Assembly (NCBI GenBank): GCA_004369085.1
Contig: ML210174.1
Coordinates: 62,001 to 126,000 of the forward strand
Reading direction: 5' to 3'
From: Coprinopsis marcescibilis
Lineage: Eukaryota; Basidiomycota; Agaricomycetes; Agaricales; Psathyrellaceae
Length of the DNA stretch: 64,000 nt
Under the pieces are notes generated by a model. It saw only the letters and a list, made by a program, of their open reading frames with translations. It was not told where the DNA came from and did not search any database. Shown one piece after another: positions 23,197 to 36,256 of the stretch (its first letter is position 1; the number at the start of each line of letters is the position of its first letter). Both the position numbers and the translations under genes were made by a program.

Positions 23197-25881
23197 ATGT
23201 TTGAGCTGGGGTCTCCTCGGCCGCTTCAATCACCGACGGTCCTCGTCCTATCTGTGCTCGGGGCTCTCATATGTCACAAGATTGTAAGCGTCTACCGAGC
23301 AAAGAAAGGGATAGGGTAAGCGCCCCATTGTGTGCATTGGTCAACGGCACTAAACCCCGATATAAAGGTTCCACCCAGGTCGCACCTTCCTTCTTAAACC
23401 TGGCGATCCCTTACCGAACTTTTTCCTCCCTAAAATTCCTGGGGTATCCGCTGGCCGCAACTTTTTTCTAATCGAGGAATTCAAGCGTACGCTCACAGTT
23501 CCGCCTGTCCCTCATCTCTAATATGGGGTATCAACGTACTTACTCCATCCCAATCAGAACACGATAAAAATGGATCTGATGTTTACTCAATTGTATGGGC
23601 AGAGCTTGATAACTGCACGGCGTTAACGAGTTATTGACGATTTATATGACAGGTAAATCTTTGGCCTCATACAGACGTTGAATTGGTGCTCGGTGGCCCC
23701 GAAGCTATCAAGGTATCTGATGCGATCCTTTTGTCGGAAACGCTACATTTCATATTGATTTCAAACCCTTTACTGTTGTAGGAAGTGACATCGTCTCAGA
23801 GACACTTCCCCAAGAGACTCGAGCTCTACGACTCACTCGGATACTTCGGAAGAAACCTCGTTGTCTCTGAAGGCGACGAATGGAAGCGGTATCGAAAAAT
23901 CGCAGCCCCCGCATTTAATGAGGTACGCACAGAATCGCAAGGTTTCTCAGTTTTCCTCCCCTGTTTATACATCGCTCGGCCAGAAAAACACCAAACTCGT
24001 CTGCGCTGAAAGTATCAAAGTTATGGAGGACCTTTTCAAACTATGGGACGCTAAAGGGACAAAGTCCGTCGTCGTAGAGAATGTTCTTGAAATGACGTCG
24101 CTTGTACGTGCTTCATCAGCTCAGCGAATAGATCTCTAACTCAGGACAATGCGCCTTTCCCCTCAGATTGCACTTTTTGTAATTGGTGGTGCAGGTTAGC
24201 GGACTCGCTCTCACACAACCGCGCCCCTGTACTGATATCGCTGGATATAGCATTCGGCCAGCGTATGTCGTGGACTGAAGGGGAACCGCTGAGTGGCGAA
24301 CACAAGATATCCTTCAGAAAGGCTATGTTTGGCGTCTCGCATGACATTTTCATCAAACTGGGGCTGCCAGAGTGGGCAATGAAGCTAACCGAGAAAACGA
24401 GGGCTGTTGATCTTGCTTTTACCGAACTGGATGTAGGTCAATATTGCAACGGGAGAAGCCGATGCCCCCGTAGGATGCCTTTAAGAGACAATGTGCCGCC
24501 AGACTGCAGTTCCTTTGTTTCAGAGGTTACAGATAGTCTGGCAGTACAATGACCCTTAATGTATCCGCGAGGTACATCCGGCTCTTGCTTGCGGCATCTA
24601 AGCCAGATATGGATTTCAACGCGCTAACTCCTTTTTAGCGATACTTACACGAAATGATTCATGACCGAATGCATTCAGGAAAGCTTAACGAAACTAATGA
24701 CCTGTTCTCGAACATCCTGAGAGCTAACTCGGAAGAAGGGCTCATCCCCGATCCTCTGACTGACGCTGAGGTCCTTTGTGAGCCAATCATAGCCACCTTA
24801 ACGCTTCTATTATTCACGAAAATCGTTAGCGAATGTCTTTTTATTTCTACTTGCAGGTCATGAGGTGAGAAACTGGTGCTGCAGAATTTAAATTTACGCT
24901 GAACTGTATCGTAGACAACGGGACATACCATGACCTTTGTCTTTGCTCTGCTGGCTTTATACCAAGACGAGCAAGACCGTCTGTACGAGCATATCAACTC
25001 TGTGCTGCCGAATGGCGCAGAATCGCCGGTACGAAATGTGTCAAACATGCTTTCGTTCATCTGCGTCTGATACTTCTTCCTCGTATTCTTCGGCAGTCAT
25101 ACTCCGATTTATCGAAATTGAACCGAGTTCTGGCGTAAGTAATTTATCTGCTTCCAGCCACCTCTCGGTATAATATTGAGATTCTCCTTCAGAGTACTCA
25201 ACGAGACAATGCGGCTCTTCCCACCTGTAAGTCTCAAAGTTGACACAGGCACAATGTCCTCTGACTCGGGCATAACCATAAATTCTAGGCCACCAACGTC
25301 CCCAAAAAGGCTGCTGAAGACCTCACTCTGACATCAGTTAATTCCCGGGGAGAGAGAGTTGTAATCCCTGTGCCTAAGGGCACCAATGTGTCGATCAACG
25401 TTGCAGCTCTGCATCACAATCGTAAGCGTTTTATGATGATCTTTTTTAATTATGCTGTTGACCTCACCTCTTCTTCAGCTCGACACTGGCAGGACTCCCA
25501 TGCGTTCAAGCCTGATCGTTTCCTGGGTGATTATAACAAAGATGCTTTCATCCCGTTTTCTGCTGGTGAGTGATGTTGTTGGCACCTGTCGGTTACAACG
25601 ACTCAAAAGAAGAATTGGCATCTGAAGGCACCAGATCATGCATTGGAAAGAAGTGAATCTCGCGTTGAAAAATTGCTGCATCCGCTCCAGACGCTAACGG
25701 AACCATCAGGTTCACTGAGACTGAAATCATTGTCGCCATCACTATGGTCGTCAAACGTTATAAAGTCACAGTCAAGGAAGAACCACGATACGCACACGAA
25801 ACCTTTGAACAACGGAAAACACGAATCCTAAGCAACAAACCTGGAATCACTGTCACGTATGGTCTAGTCCACTCTATATGA
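23197..25881 (+). CDS. Microsomal-type cytochrome P450 monooxygenase
   Basis: A complete 526-residue P450 in 17 exons: 23197-23315, 23368-23486, 23558-23592, 23653-23712, 23782-23922, 23984-24103, 24167-24194, 24251-24432, 24639-24777, 24830-24864, 24915-25028, 25097-25134, 25193-25226, 25289-25421, 25479-25565, 25628-25652, 25710-25881. A hydrophobic N-terminal segment (PTVLVLSVLGALI) gives ER anchoring. The oxygen-binding I-helix motif AGHETT is at residues 323-328 and is split by an intron. The ExxR Glu and Arg are at 381 and 384. The heme loop FSAGTRSCIG has its Cys at 466. Every catalytic signature is intact, so the fragmented frames reflect introns, not decay. The intron at 24433-24638 is long (206 nt). 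The substrate is unknown; a fungal P450 of this type hydroxylates hydrophobic molecules using a reductase partner. Confidence 0.95.
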
Positions 25882-26860
25882 GTCTACCCGTCAAGCTCAC
25901 AATCGGTTATAGGCCCATACACGTCCCTCTCGAGTTCACGAGAAGGGATTGACGTCATGTTTCGTTAATGTAGTAACCCTCATTTGTAATTCCTGTAGTG
26001 TACAGTCGGTGTATATTAGGTGTATAATAGATGTATTAGTACGGGCGCGTATGTGACGACGTTGAAGAAGCGGTGACGGTCATGGTGACGATGCCTCCCA
26101 CTGCTTCATGTACCAGTAAGGATCGGTCTTCACCCAAGGCGACAGTTCGCGTAGGACTGCTACGAACGGAAATCAAAGCCCCTCCAAAGGATCCAGTGAG
26201 AAATTTGAAGTCCAGATTCTCAATAGAAGCTTCGTTGCCTAGTTCGGACGGGTAGTGTAACATATGCCGACAAATGCCTTGAGATTGAGAAGTTTACTTC
26301 AGCAATGTATTGCTCCGTGGCTATCCTTGTGATGGCCCTCAGCCATTTTGAGTGTCTGATGTGACCAAGAGCAATAAGGCTTGGGTACGCAGCCCTTCAG
26401 TATCACTTTCACACTGAGGCCTTGCACTGAATCTCAAAGGAGATTTCCCACAAGAACAAAGGATGCTCACCACTGGAATTGGCTACAGGTACAACGGCTA
26501 GTATTAAGTTATTCTCATATTGACCAAGATCTTCCTCGCGGATGCGCTCCAAACTCCATTGGCACGCACCGTAAGTCGTTATCACGACTCGGATGAACCA
26601 TTGGAGTTGCTCGGACCCAAGTTGGAGTGATTCCCATCGGAGGAATCGGGAATGGCCAGAATAAGATGTTTGGTGCTTGAGTTTTGCGGCTTGTCCCTAT
26701 AAATTGCTGAAGCCACACCCTCTCCTTGCCCTACACCCTGAACCCTCTTTCATACTTGGTCCCAACTGTTTTGCGGTTGTTAACATTCGTTCTTCCACTT
26801 CATGCCCAACGCCGAAGGTTTGCCCCAACGACTTAACTCGACCAGAGACCCTCCTTCTTG

Positions 26861-26950
26861 GGTTACCGCTCTGACGATGGTCTTTCGATTTTATCGATTG
26901 ATGATTGGCGGGAGGATACCATGGGAATGGAGGATTTCTTAGTCCAGTCG
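26861..26950 (+). repeat. Imperfect direct repeat, copy A
   Basis: About 90 nt that recur 166 nt downstream (copy B, 27027-27118). Both copies begin ggttaccgctct, share a 24-nt exact core (from 26912 in this copy, starting aggataccatgggaa) and end gtccagtcg. The middle differs by scattered substitutions and short indels. Confidence 0.75.
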
Positions 26951-27026
26951 TCTTGAGTGCACTCCTAGATAGCGAAGTTCACCGATGGGTCGACGCCGAG
27001 TGACTCGAGTCAGGGCCTCCATCTCA

Positions 27027-27118
27027 GGTTACCGCTCTACCCATTGTCTTCCGATTTCATCGATCTAGGACATGGGGGACAGGATACCATGGGAATGGAG
27101 GATTCCTGTGTCCAGTCG
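27027..27118 (+). repeat. Imperfect direct repeat, copy B
   Basis: Second copy of the 90-nt unit. It has the same boundaries and exact core as copy A, with about a quarter of the other positions changed. The divergence suggests an old duplication or two members of a decayed repeat family. Confidence 0.75.
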
Positions 27119-28724
27119 CCTCCAAGCGCACCGACGTGACTTTTGTACGCCTTGCTCCCCAACCTGTCTGTGACCTGGCGCCCCAAAACGGGCCACCGAC
27201 CCCATAACCTGCTTCTCACCCATCGTATAGTACATGCGTGAGATGGATGATGCATGGCGTTGAGCAGTGCCCCCAGCCCCCCTCAATTGCTGGTCGGAGA
27301 TGGCTCTGCACACGCAAAACGTAGAATTGTCTCCCGTAGCGGCTAGGCGCGCAAAGGATGCGATCCCAGCCTCATGTGCCGCGTTGATGGTATGTGACTC
27401 GACCAGCAAGCAGGACATTACAATCGCTCTAGGATCGCTATTCGCATATCAAGAGCTTTTCCAATGTAGGGGAGCTTCGTATCGCCATAGTGCAGGATAG
27501 TGCGCCAATGCACGCGATGATGGCATCCTGAGGAACAGGCGCGTAGTCCCAATCTAATGTCATTTCCCTGACCTACATGCCTGTTGCATTGTTGACTCTA
27601 GGAATAAGAGCACATCGACACAGCACGTGGCGAAGCACAGGAGGGCGAGATGGAGATTGTCGCCAGCCACCAGTCAGGATCCGATTTCGATGTCAAGAGA
27701 GTCTTTGGCGCGATACGCGTTCATCCCGCACTCGTCGTCCCGAACCGTATCGATTGGATCCGTTGCAATGCGTAGGAACCACTGCATCATATCTATGTGG
27801 ACGACCGCTTCGTCTCGCTGTGTGCTCTGCACGTTCTGGAGTAGTCATCGACATTCCCTAGGTGAATGCTCTATAGACAAGGCGGATGATGTATACCGGT
27901 CGAAGTTGGTCGGTAGTGTCGTCGAGCCTAGCTATTCCCCGTCCTCTGATAGTCGCAATAGGGGGCACCGACAACACTGCTGTTATTCCCAGGCGAAGTG
28001 CGGACAAGGCATCGGGCTGCAAGCTGAATGGGCTGTCCAGAAATTCTCATCGTGATTCGTGGCGACCTAATCGCGAGACATCTAAAGTCGACCCAAACCC
28101 CGCAACCCGTTGTTGGTCGCTGTAAGGTGCGATAATGTTGAATTGAAGACGTGGGACTCGATAAATTGCCCTTTGGATGCGGAGGTCGTGAAAATAGTCT
28201 CGGAGCAGCTGGCGGTTGATTGTTCGACTTGCGTGCATCGATTCGATGGGTCTTGGGATCGATTAATGGGACATAATCTTGTCCTTTGACTGTGCATCCG
28301 AGGCCAGTCAAACAGCAATACTTGTGTTATCTTTTCGCCGTGAATAAATATAGACAGGACTGTTTTCAGTGGAACGAGGGCGGATTGGATGGGAACAGAG
28401 CAGCTTAAGAGTCCGGTCTAGACTCCCCACCGCAAAACCTTCGACTGTGGCGTCGGAGTCGCTGTTCACTTTGCTTTTCGTGGCACAACCAACGCCATGG
28501 TCCAACTCATGGTCACTGTGGTCTTGGCTCTTCACTTCGAGCCATTGTGTACCGTAGGTTCTTCAGAGGATACTGTGGCTTTGTATTATCGTTGCAGTGG
28601 GATGCAACCCAACTGGCAAATTACATTCGCTCAGGATAGTCTGGATACATTAACAGAGACTAATAAGACACATGGTAATCAAGATATTAGACGTTGGTTG
28701 GCAAGGGTATACCGATAGGCAAGA

Positions 28725-30189
28725 CTAGGCCCACCGTCCAGGAACGACGGGGTGGGAGGCAGACAAACCACCATCAACTGCGATGTTCTGGCCGTTCACA
28801 TAGCTAGAGTCGTCTGTTGATACCGGAGGTGTCAGAGAGTTGCGTAAGAACTAATGCTCCAAACCCACCTGAGGCAAGGAACAATGCAGCATTTGCGATC
28901 TCTGTTGATGTTCGGTCAATTGCGCAATCGGTACGAGTAGCACGACAACTTACCTTCCGCAATACCAAAACGACCCAGAGGATTTAGCTGTCCGATTTTA
29001 CCAGCCGTACCACGCTGCCTGGCATATTCAAAAGTGTCCCCTGTCATTCCTGTTTCGATGAGACCTGGGCAGATGGTGTTGACTCGGATATCTGTCCGCT
29101 GTAGCTGGTATGCCGAGGTTTTTGCAATGGAGTTCACGCTAAATTCCCGACATTCAGGTTATGATTCTTACACAACATGAAGAAGTCCATACGCAGCTTT
29201 GCTGGCGCTATCTATTCGGGTACTTTGAGTCAGAACACTGTACTGGTTGCCTGATGCGCAACTTACAGTCAATGGTCCCGGCACCAGAGCGGATACCGGC
29301 AGCTGAACAAATCAATCAGGGCACGAGAGTTGAGATATACATAACATACTGGATGCAGTTAGAATAATACTTCCCCCAGTTTTGTCTTTGCCACCTGAAG
29401 GGTTTAGTTTGAGCATGGCCGCCGACGCGTGTTTGACTGCAAGGAAGCACCTAAACCCGAGTGTTTACAATATTCAGAAACGTAAATAGAACAGAAGAAC
29501 ACTCACGACAGAGCATTGACTCGCATAGTTTCCATGAAAGTTTCAACAGTTGTGTTTGCCAAGACGTCTCGTGAAGCGAAACCAGCCTGTGGACACAATA
29601 CCTTAGTCACACGCACAGAGTTACAGGGAATTGGGGTATACATTGGCAAAGAAGATGTCCAATCGTCCCTGCTCTTTCAGGGCCCGTTCGCAGACAGCAG
29701 AGATGGCAGCCTCATCTGCGGCATCGGCCTGTAGAGTTGTTACCTTTTACCCCTAAGTCAGTCGAGTTCCTTTAAAGGGAAGAACAACTAGGTACCTGGA
29801 CCCCAGGGTACTTTCCCTCGATGGTTGACTTGAGGTCAGGGAGGTTTACACCATCGTAATCGATCAAGTACAAAGCATGTACGCCTGTGGTCACGGTCAA
29901 TACCACAACGAAGAACGAGGAAGTGGGAGGGAACCTTCTCGAGCGAATAGAATGGCAGTAGCCCGTCTAGAATGCAATTAATGAGCGCCGCGAACAAGTG
30001 AGTTGAGCAACAACCGTACCCGATACCCTTCAGCGAGCCCACGCCAGTAATTACAGCAACCTTTCCCTTCAGCTTGCCATTGCCCGGAGCCTTAAACTGT
30101 GCTTGGATCTGTTCGATTCTTGCCAAGGTGTTTTTGTAATGCTCTTCGTTGACCTTGGATTGTGTGCGAACTTTATCGTAGCTAGACAT
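28725..30189 (-). CDS. Short-chain dehydrogenase/reductase (classical SDR)
   Basis: Eleven minus-strand exons (30020-30189, 29935-29966, 29796-29884, 29642-29743, 29507-29586, 29350-29450, 29267-29302, 29193-29211, 28954-29138, 28869-28901, 28725-28813) join to 311 residues. The cofactor loop is TGVGSLKGIG (48-57), with two residues more than the classical TGxxxGIG. An Asp after the second strand (LIDYDG) favours NAD over NADP. FFANAGFA matches the NAG motif. The catalytic Ser is at about 191, followed by the YSASK tetrad residues Tyr204 and Lys208. RVNTICPGLIETGM and a VNGQNIAVDGGLS end complete the fold. The ~35-residue N-terminal extension has no organelle signal that I can see. It probably oxidises or reduces a small alcohol or ketone; the substrate is unknown. 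Confidence 0.94.
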
Positions 30190-30668
30190 TCCGGAGGTCG
30201 TTCAACGTGCTTGTACCTGGGGGTATAATGGTTTCAAGGCAACTTGAGGGAATTGGCAGACTCGGTGTTATAAGATGAATTGAATGCAGGACCCGGTAAC
30301 CAAAATGCCCGGTGGGATCAGATCAAAAGCACTGTGCGCCTTCAGGTTTTCAAAGTTGAATTGCCCCTGAGTGAGTTAAGGATACCATATAGCGACGTGG
30401 AAGGTTGTCAATAAATTCACTTTCTTCAGAATGAAGAATTCTGAGTCAAAGGTGATCGCCTTGCGCAACGCGCTATTCTATCCACGGTCTAGCGCGGCCC
30501 GCAAGTCAAAAATTGCCGTCCGTATCGTTCTTCCATTGCGGCGGCTGCCTCTACGTTCGTTTATTCTCCACCACCACCATCTCGTAACAAAGTCGCTAGC
30601 GTCATAAGCTGTCCCAACCCAGACGTAACCTTGCTCCAGGAGGGGCTGAAGACATCGAGTTGGCGCCT
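30190..30668. promoter_or_regulatory. Divergent promoter region, SDR and P5B ATPase
   Basis: 479 nt between the two starts. No TATA box, repeat or obvious operator was seen. The chosen P5B start (30669) is the first ATG in the long frame. Confidence 0.35.
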
Positions 30669-33600
30669 ATGGCCGGTTCATCCAAGGAGAATGGTACTCG
30701 TGACCATATCCAGTATGACTACACCGAAGGTGCTACCCCCATCGAAATCAACCAAGCTCTAGACACCGCTCGTCGAGCAAGACGCGACTCGCAATACAGC
30801 ACCTACTACGATGACGAAGGGGCAGGTTCTATGTTCTCCGGGCCGGGACACTCTGTCAACCCCAGTAGTGTGTCCAGAATGTCCAGAATAGAGCTGGGGA
30901 GGAGAAGCAGTGATATGCTGTCGAGAAGAGGGAGCATTTCTGGTCGTAGGAGGTCCTCTTCTCGCGGCCGGGAACAATCTCTACGGGACGACAGATCATC
31001 ATTTGCCGTCGACAGCGACGAAGCATCCGACGAGGACGACCTCATGGTTTCTTCTGTCAGACGGAGAAGGAGAAGGAAGTCTGTTTCTCCTGCCCCACGC
31101 TCATCAGTTTTTGGGAATATTGCGAATCTATTCTCTCGCAATGAGCCAGAGTCACCACCAGGACCAAGTGGCCGCCGACGCTCCATATCATCTACCAGCC
31201 GCTTTTCGAGGAGGAGTAGACGGTCCGAGGCAGGTTCGGAGAATGCCATCATCACTGACGATGAGGAGGAACGATGGGGCTATTCCTCCGGCGAAGAAGA
31301 CTCGGAAGACGAAGGCGGACTAGTCGCCGGTGACAATGAGTCTATCACGGCCAGCATGCAGTATGACTCCGACTTCCACAGTGATAACGAAGGAGATGTA
31401 CGACTACCAATGATGGATTTGGATCCCATGTTTGCTGGAGAGTCTCGAGTAGACATGGAAATGTCCACGCTTCTGGAGCCTCCGCCATTGGGACCACCAA
31501 GCAGACAAACAATTTATATTCCTGACGAAGATAGCACTATTCGCTTCGTCGGGTATGAAATCATACCATGGAGACAACGGATATGGCGCGCTGGCTGCAT
31601 TCTAACCTTCGGCATTCTTGGTTTACTTGGACATTGGTTCCCCAACCTATGGCTGAAATGGGTCGCACGTGAAAAGGCATTTATCGACGCGAAGAACGCG
31701 TTTGTTGTTGTGGAAGTGAGTTTACGATCTGTCTAGGCCAATAATATTCTGACAATGTGCAGGCGGCATACAGGGCTATCACGCTGCTGCCAGTTCGCGT
31801 TATTCCGTACCCATACCATATAACCACCATATTTCCTGCAAACCTCGCCATAACCCCTGGACAAGAATCACTGAAGGGATACAACCAGGATTGGGATGAA
31901 GCATCAAAAACTCTCAAACGGTTAATCATCGTCGATTATCGCTACACTACATTCGCGCTCGATCCTCGAACGGGTCTCTTTTCTATGATCAGGTGCGTTA
32001 GTCAAATCTTGTTTGGCTGTCATTTCACTTGAGCTCTCGGTAGGGATTGGCGTAGTCCAGCTTGGTTCAATGCTGCGGCCGTGCTTAACGGCATCGATAA
32101 CTCGGTCCACCACCAACGTCAGCTCCTATTCGGCAAAAACGAAATTGAAATTGAAGCCAAGTCAACTGTCTCGCTACTCGTAGATGAAGTAAGAAGATTT
32201 TTTTTTTAAAAGCTCTGGAATCTGATGATTATTGGCCAAAGGTCGTTCACCCTTTCTATATCTTCCAAATTGCTAGCATTCTCCTTTGGTCCATCGACAA
32301 CTATTTCTATTATGCTTTCTGCATTGCTTTCATTTCATGTGCCAGCATCATATCGACTCTAGTAGATACTAAACGGGTACGTTTTCATTACCTCTGCTGA
32401 TCAAGATGTTCTGATTTCCATTTTTTGTAGACAATCAAACGTATGAGGGATATGTCAAGGATTATTTGCCGCGTCGATGTTCTACGCGATAACACTTGTG
32501 AGAGGCACTCCATATCTTGCATATCGATTCACTGACAGTTGATGCAGGGGCGGAGAAAGACTCGACTGACCTTGTCCCAGGGGATGTACTCAATCTATCG
32601 GCTTCCAACGTTACTGTTTTACCTGCCGATCTATACCTTCTATCAGGAGACGCGATCGTAAACGAGAGCATGCTGACGGGCGAAAGTGTACCCGTCAGCA
32701 AAATACCAATGAAGGACGATGACCTCACGCAATGGAGAGAGGGCAACCCGGAAAACCCCAAGTCATTTCTTTATGCGGGGACGCGGGTTGTTCGCATACG
32801 GAGCATAATAACCCCTGACGGCCAAGGAAAACCTGCCTTTGCTATGGTCGTTCGGACAGGTAAGCTGCCCATTTACCGCCTGAGTACATTTTGCTAAAAT
32901 TCATTGTACAAGGTTTCAACACAACGAAAGGGTCACTTGTTCGGTCCATGCTGTTCCCGAAACCTATCGGGTTCAAGTTCTATCGAGATTCTGTGCGTTT
33001 CATTGGTGTCTTAGCATGTGTCGCCATGGGCGGATTCTGCTTCAGTGCGGTGCAATTTGTAAGAATTGGGGTGCGTTGATCTTACTGGCATCTAATTTGA
33101 TCCATCTGACCAACAGTTTATCTGATGCTAGGTTCCCTTCCATACGATTCTCGTGCGCGCACTGGATTTGATCACAGTCGTCGTACCACCTGCGCTCCCT
33201 GCGACCCTTTCGATCGGTACGAGCTTCGCTATCTCGCGATTACGGAAGTCGGGCATATTTTGCATATCACCGAGCAGAGTGAATATCGCCGGCAAAATCA
33301 ATGTTTGTTGTTTTGACAAGACAGGGACATTGACAGAAGATGGTCTCGACATTCTCGGTATCAGACCTTTGGAGCGCAACATGCAGCAGTTTGGAGAATT
33401 GCTCGACGACATTCACGACTTGCCACTAGGCAACCAGAAGGCGTCGTTTTTGCACGGCCTTGCCACTTGCCATTCGCTGAAAATGATCGATGGAGAAGTC
33501 TTGGGTGATCCGCTCGACGTCAAGATGTTTGAGTTTACGAAATGGACATTGGAAGAAGCTCGAGCGGGTATTGGCAATATCAGGGCTAAAGGCGCCGTCG

Positions 33601-35948
33601 TGGATCAGGCTGCTTTGGTTCAGGTGGTTGTTCGACCTCCTGGAGGCGCGGAATTCAAATTGGAGGATGCTCTACGTGGCTCTGCAAAGGTATTCGGGAG
33701 CCAGATATCGAGAACAGCGATACTTATTTAGTTTGCAGCACGCCTACTTTCTAGAACTCGGTGTTATACGGACCTTCGAGTTTGTTTCAGCGCTTAGGCG
33801 GATGAGCGTGATTGTCAAACGTCTCAAGAGTAACAGCATGGAGGTCTACGTCAAGGGCGCTCCAGAGGTCATGGTAGATATATGCGACCCCGACTCTTGT
33901 AGGTTTTCTTCACTCTACCGTAACTATTTCTAACCGTCTTTTTCGTAGTTCCGCAGGATTACGATGATCTCTTGTCATATTATACCAAACGAGGATATCG
34001 TGTGATTGCGGTCGCCGGCAAGAGCATCAAAGGGCTGACCTGGCTGAAAGCTCAGAGGATGAAGCGGTATGTCACTTTGCTTCTTTTTGAGATTGCACAG
34101 GTCCCTTATACTCGCCGTAGGGAACAAGCGGAGTCAGGGTTACGTTTCTTGGGTTTAGTGATTTTTGAAAACCGCTTGAAACCCGGCACTGCCCCAGCAA
34201 TTCAAGAGTTGCGCTCCGCTCACCTGGCATGCCGTATGATCACTGGAGACAATCCGCTCACTGCTGTGAGTGTAGCCAGGGAATGCAACCTGATCTCCCA
34301 AACTGCTCATGTCTTTGCGCCAGTCTTCAGAGAAGGTGTGTCGATTCAAACATTATCTAGTTTCATCACTAATGGCTTTTTTTGCAGGTAATCCAAATAT
34401 CCCAGAGTCAAAGTTGCAATGGATTTGCATGGATGATCCGTACTGGCAACTGGACCCGTATAGCTTGAAGCCGTTACCACCACCCCCTCATCACACCGTT
34501 GAGGAAGATGAGATTGCTTATCAAGACTACTCCCTGGTCGTCACAGGAGACATATTCCGGTGGATGCTGAATTACGCACCGTTAGAAACTTTGCAGAGGG
34601 TAAGTAGGGTCCTTCAGTCATACCGTGGGCCAACTCAATCCCCGCCAATAGATGCTTGTCAAAACACAGATCTTTGCCCGGATGTCTCCGGACGAGAAGA
34701 ACGAAATTGTCGAACGTTTGCAGGCTTTGGGGTACACTGTACTTATGTGCGGAGATGGTGCAAATGATTGTGCTGCTCTCAAAGCTGCTGATGTAGGCAT
34801 ATCCTTATCCGAAGCGGAGGCAAGTGTTGCAGCCCCTTTTACCTCCAATACCCCGGACATCGGATGCGTTCTGGAAGTCATCAGGGAGGGACGCGCAGCA
34901 CTTGTTACTAGCTTCAGTTGTTTCAAATACATGTGAGTTTGCAGTCCTTGCTCAAAGACATTTCACTAATTAAACGCTCAAGGGCTCTGTATTCTCTCAT
35001 CCAGTTTACTTCGGTGACACTGCTGTATTCTTTTGCTTCTTCCTTGGGTGACTTTCAGGCGAGTGCACTCAACACTTTCTGATACAATCTTACTGACATG
35101 ATTTGGACTTGGACGTTGTCATAGTTCCTGTACATTGATCTATTCATCATCATCCCAATTGCTGTTACCAGTGAGTTGGTTTCCATCATCTGTTGCGGAC
35201 CTGATCTGATTTCATGATTTCCCCCAGTGGCTCGCACGTTACCATATCCTCGTATCTATCCTAAGCGGCCGACCGCGAACCTTGTTTCGAAGACGGTTTT
35301 GGCCAGTATCATCGGACAAATATTGATCTCGAGTGGAATCCAGGTCTGGGCCTACTTTTGGGTCAGACGGCAACCATGGTTGGTCCCATTGCTTGGTTAT
35401 GAGAATTTGCACCAACATTTTTCAAGGTATACACCGCCTGAAGCTTTCCACGCCACGGAATCCAGCGGGAACAACCTCGAGTCGAAGAACTATGAGAACT
35501 CGGCCTTGTTTTTGGTTTCTTGTTTCCAGTACATCCTTGTTGCCGCCGTGTTCAGCATAGGTCCGCCGTACCGCAAGCCAATGTGGACCAACGGTACGTG
35601 AATCGCAACCAAGTGGGCTAGATCAGGTGCACTACTAATCATTAATCAATCCCAGGGTGGCTCATGTTTTCCATGTCCGCGTTGCTGGGATTGAATGTCT
35701 GGTTGCTGCTCATGCCTTCGGAAGTGATTCGAAACCTCTTGACTTTGATGGACTTGCCGATGGCGGGGAGGCTTTCTCTTCTTGTAACTGCAGCTTTGAA
35801 CATGGGTCTGGCGATGGCCTTTGAGAAGTGGGGCACAGAAACGACGAGTCATGTCATCGGGACCGTTCAACGTTGGTGGAACAAAGATCGATGGAAGACG
35901 AGGGACGGGAAAGTTTACAAGGTGGTCGAGGGTGGCATGCGTCAGTAG
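30669..35948 (+). CDS. YPK9: P5B-type ATPase, vacuolar cation/polyamine transporter
   Basis: Seventeen exons (30669-31715, 31763-31992, 32044-32188, 32242-32376, 32431-32497, 32548-32859, 32913-33070, 33132-33689, 33739-33898, 33949-34066, 34121-34335, 34388-34599, 34652-34932, 34983-35058, 35125-35170, 35228-35593, 35656-35948) join to 1472 residues. About 280 N-terminal residues are Ser/Arg-rich and acidic, a cytosolic regulatory arm. P-type signatures: LVPGD, TGESVP, the phosphorylation loop DKTGT (Asp760), MITGDN and GDGANDC. The membrane motif PPALP (717-721) marks subfamily P5B (YPK9, ATP13A2) rather than P5A, which has PPELP. Known members reside in vacuoles or lysosomes and export polyamines to the cytosol. 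The intron at 35059-35124 has a GC donor inside the highly conserved GDFQFLYIDL segment. Confidence 0.96.
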
Positions 35949-36256
35949 ATTTTATGTTACATATGGGTCAATAAACAGAATCCTATCAAGTGCTTGTCAA
36001 GCGGACTGGTCCCAAGGCTGGACCACCACAGATTTTTGATTGTTACCTGTGTGGGGCGGAGTTTGAACGGACAGAGGGCTGTGGCAACGGGGAGTACCAG
36101 CCACGATGGGAAGGCTACCAGTTCTGCTCTTTGCTTTCCTTCTTCCACTTCATTATCTTTCTCGCCTGCGGGCGCTTCCTATCTTTTTTAACGATAACTT
36201 GAACGCAGGGTCGTTCATTCGGCAGGACCGCACATTCTTCTATATCAGCTTTCAAT

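Larger units (their letters stand above)
25882..28724. other. Gene-poor region of about 2.8 kb
   Basis: This is the longest stretch without a supportable gene. Several short frames on the minus strand (for example 28047-28238, and around 27640-27850) look mildly protein-like but are broken by stops and cannot be joined by convincing splice sites. They may be remnants of decayed genes. A TATAAAT at 26698-26704 is followed by a 46-codon frame at 26802-26942, with no recognisable product. The imperfect direct repeat inside this region is annotated separately. No terminal inverted repeats, LTRs, transposase or reverse transcriptase motifs were recognised. Confidence 0.4.

Noticed and set aside
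22763..23287. 174-codon plus-strand frame before the P450
   Set aside because: It overlaps the P450 first exon in another frame, shows no domain and has no supporting splice structure.
23197..25881. P450 as a pseudogene
   Set aside because: The frames look broken at first, but all 17 exons join in phase with GT-AG introns and every heme, I-helix and ExxR motif is intact.
19432..30189. Secondary-metabolite cluster made of GNAT, P450 and SDR genes
   Set aside because: There is no backbone synthase, terpene cyclase or transporter, and housekeeping genes (ARPC4, FKBP) are interleaved.
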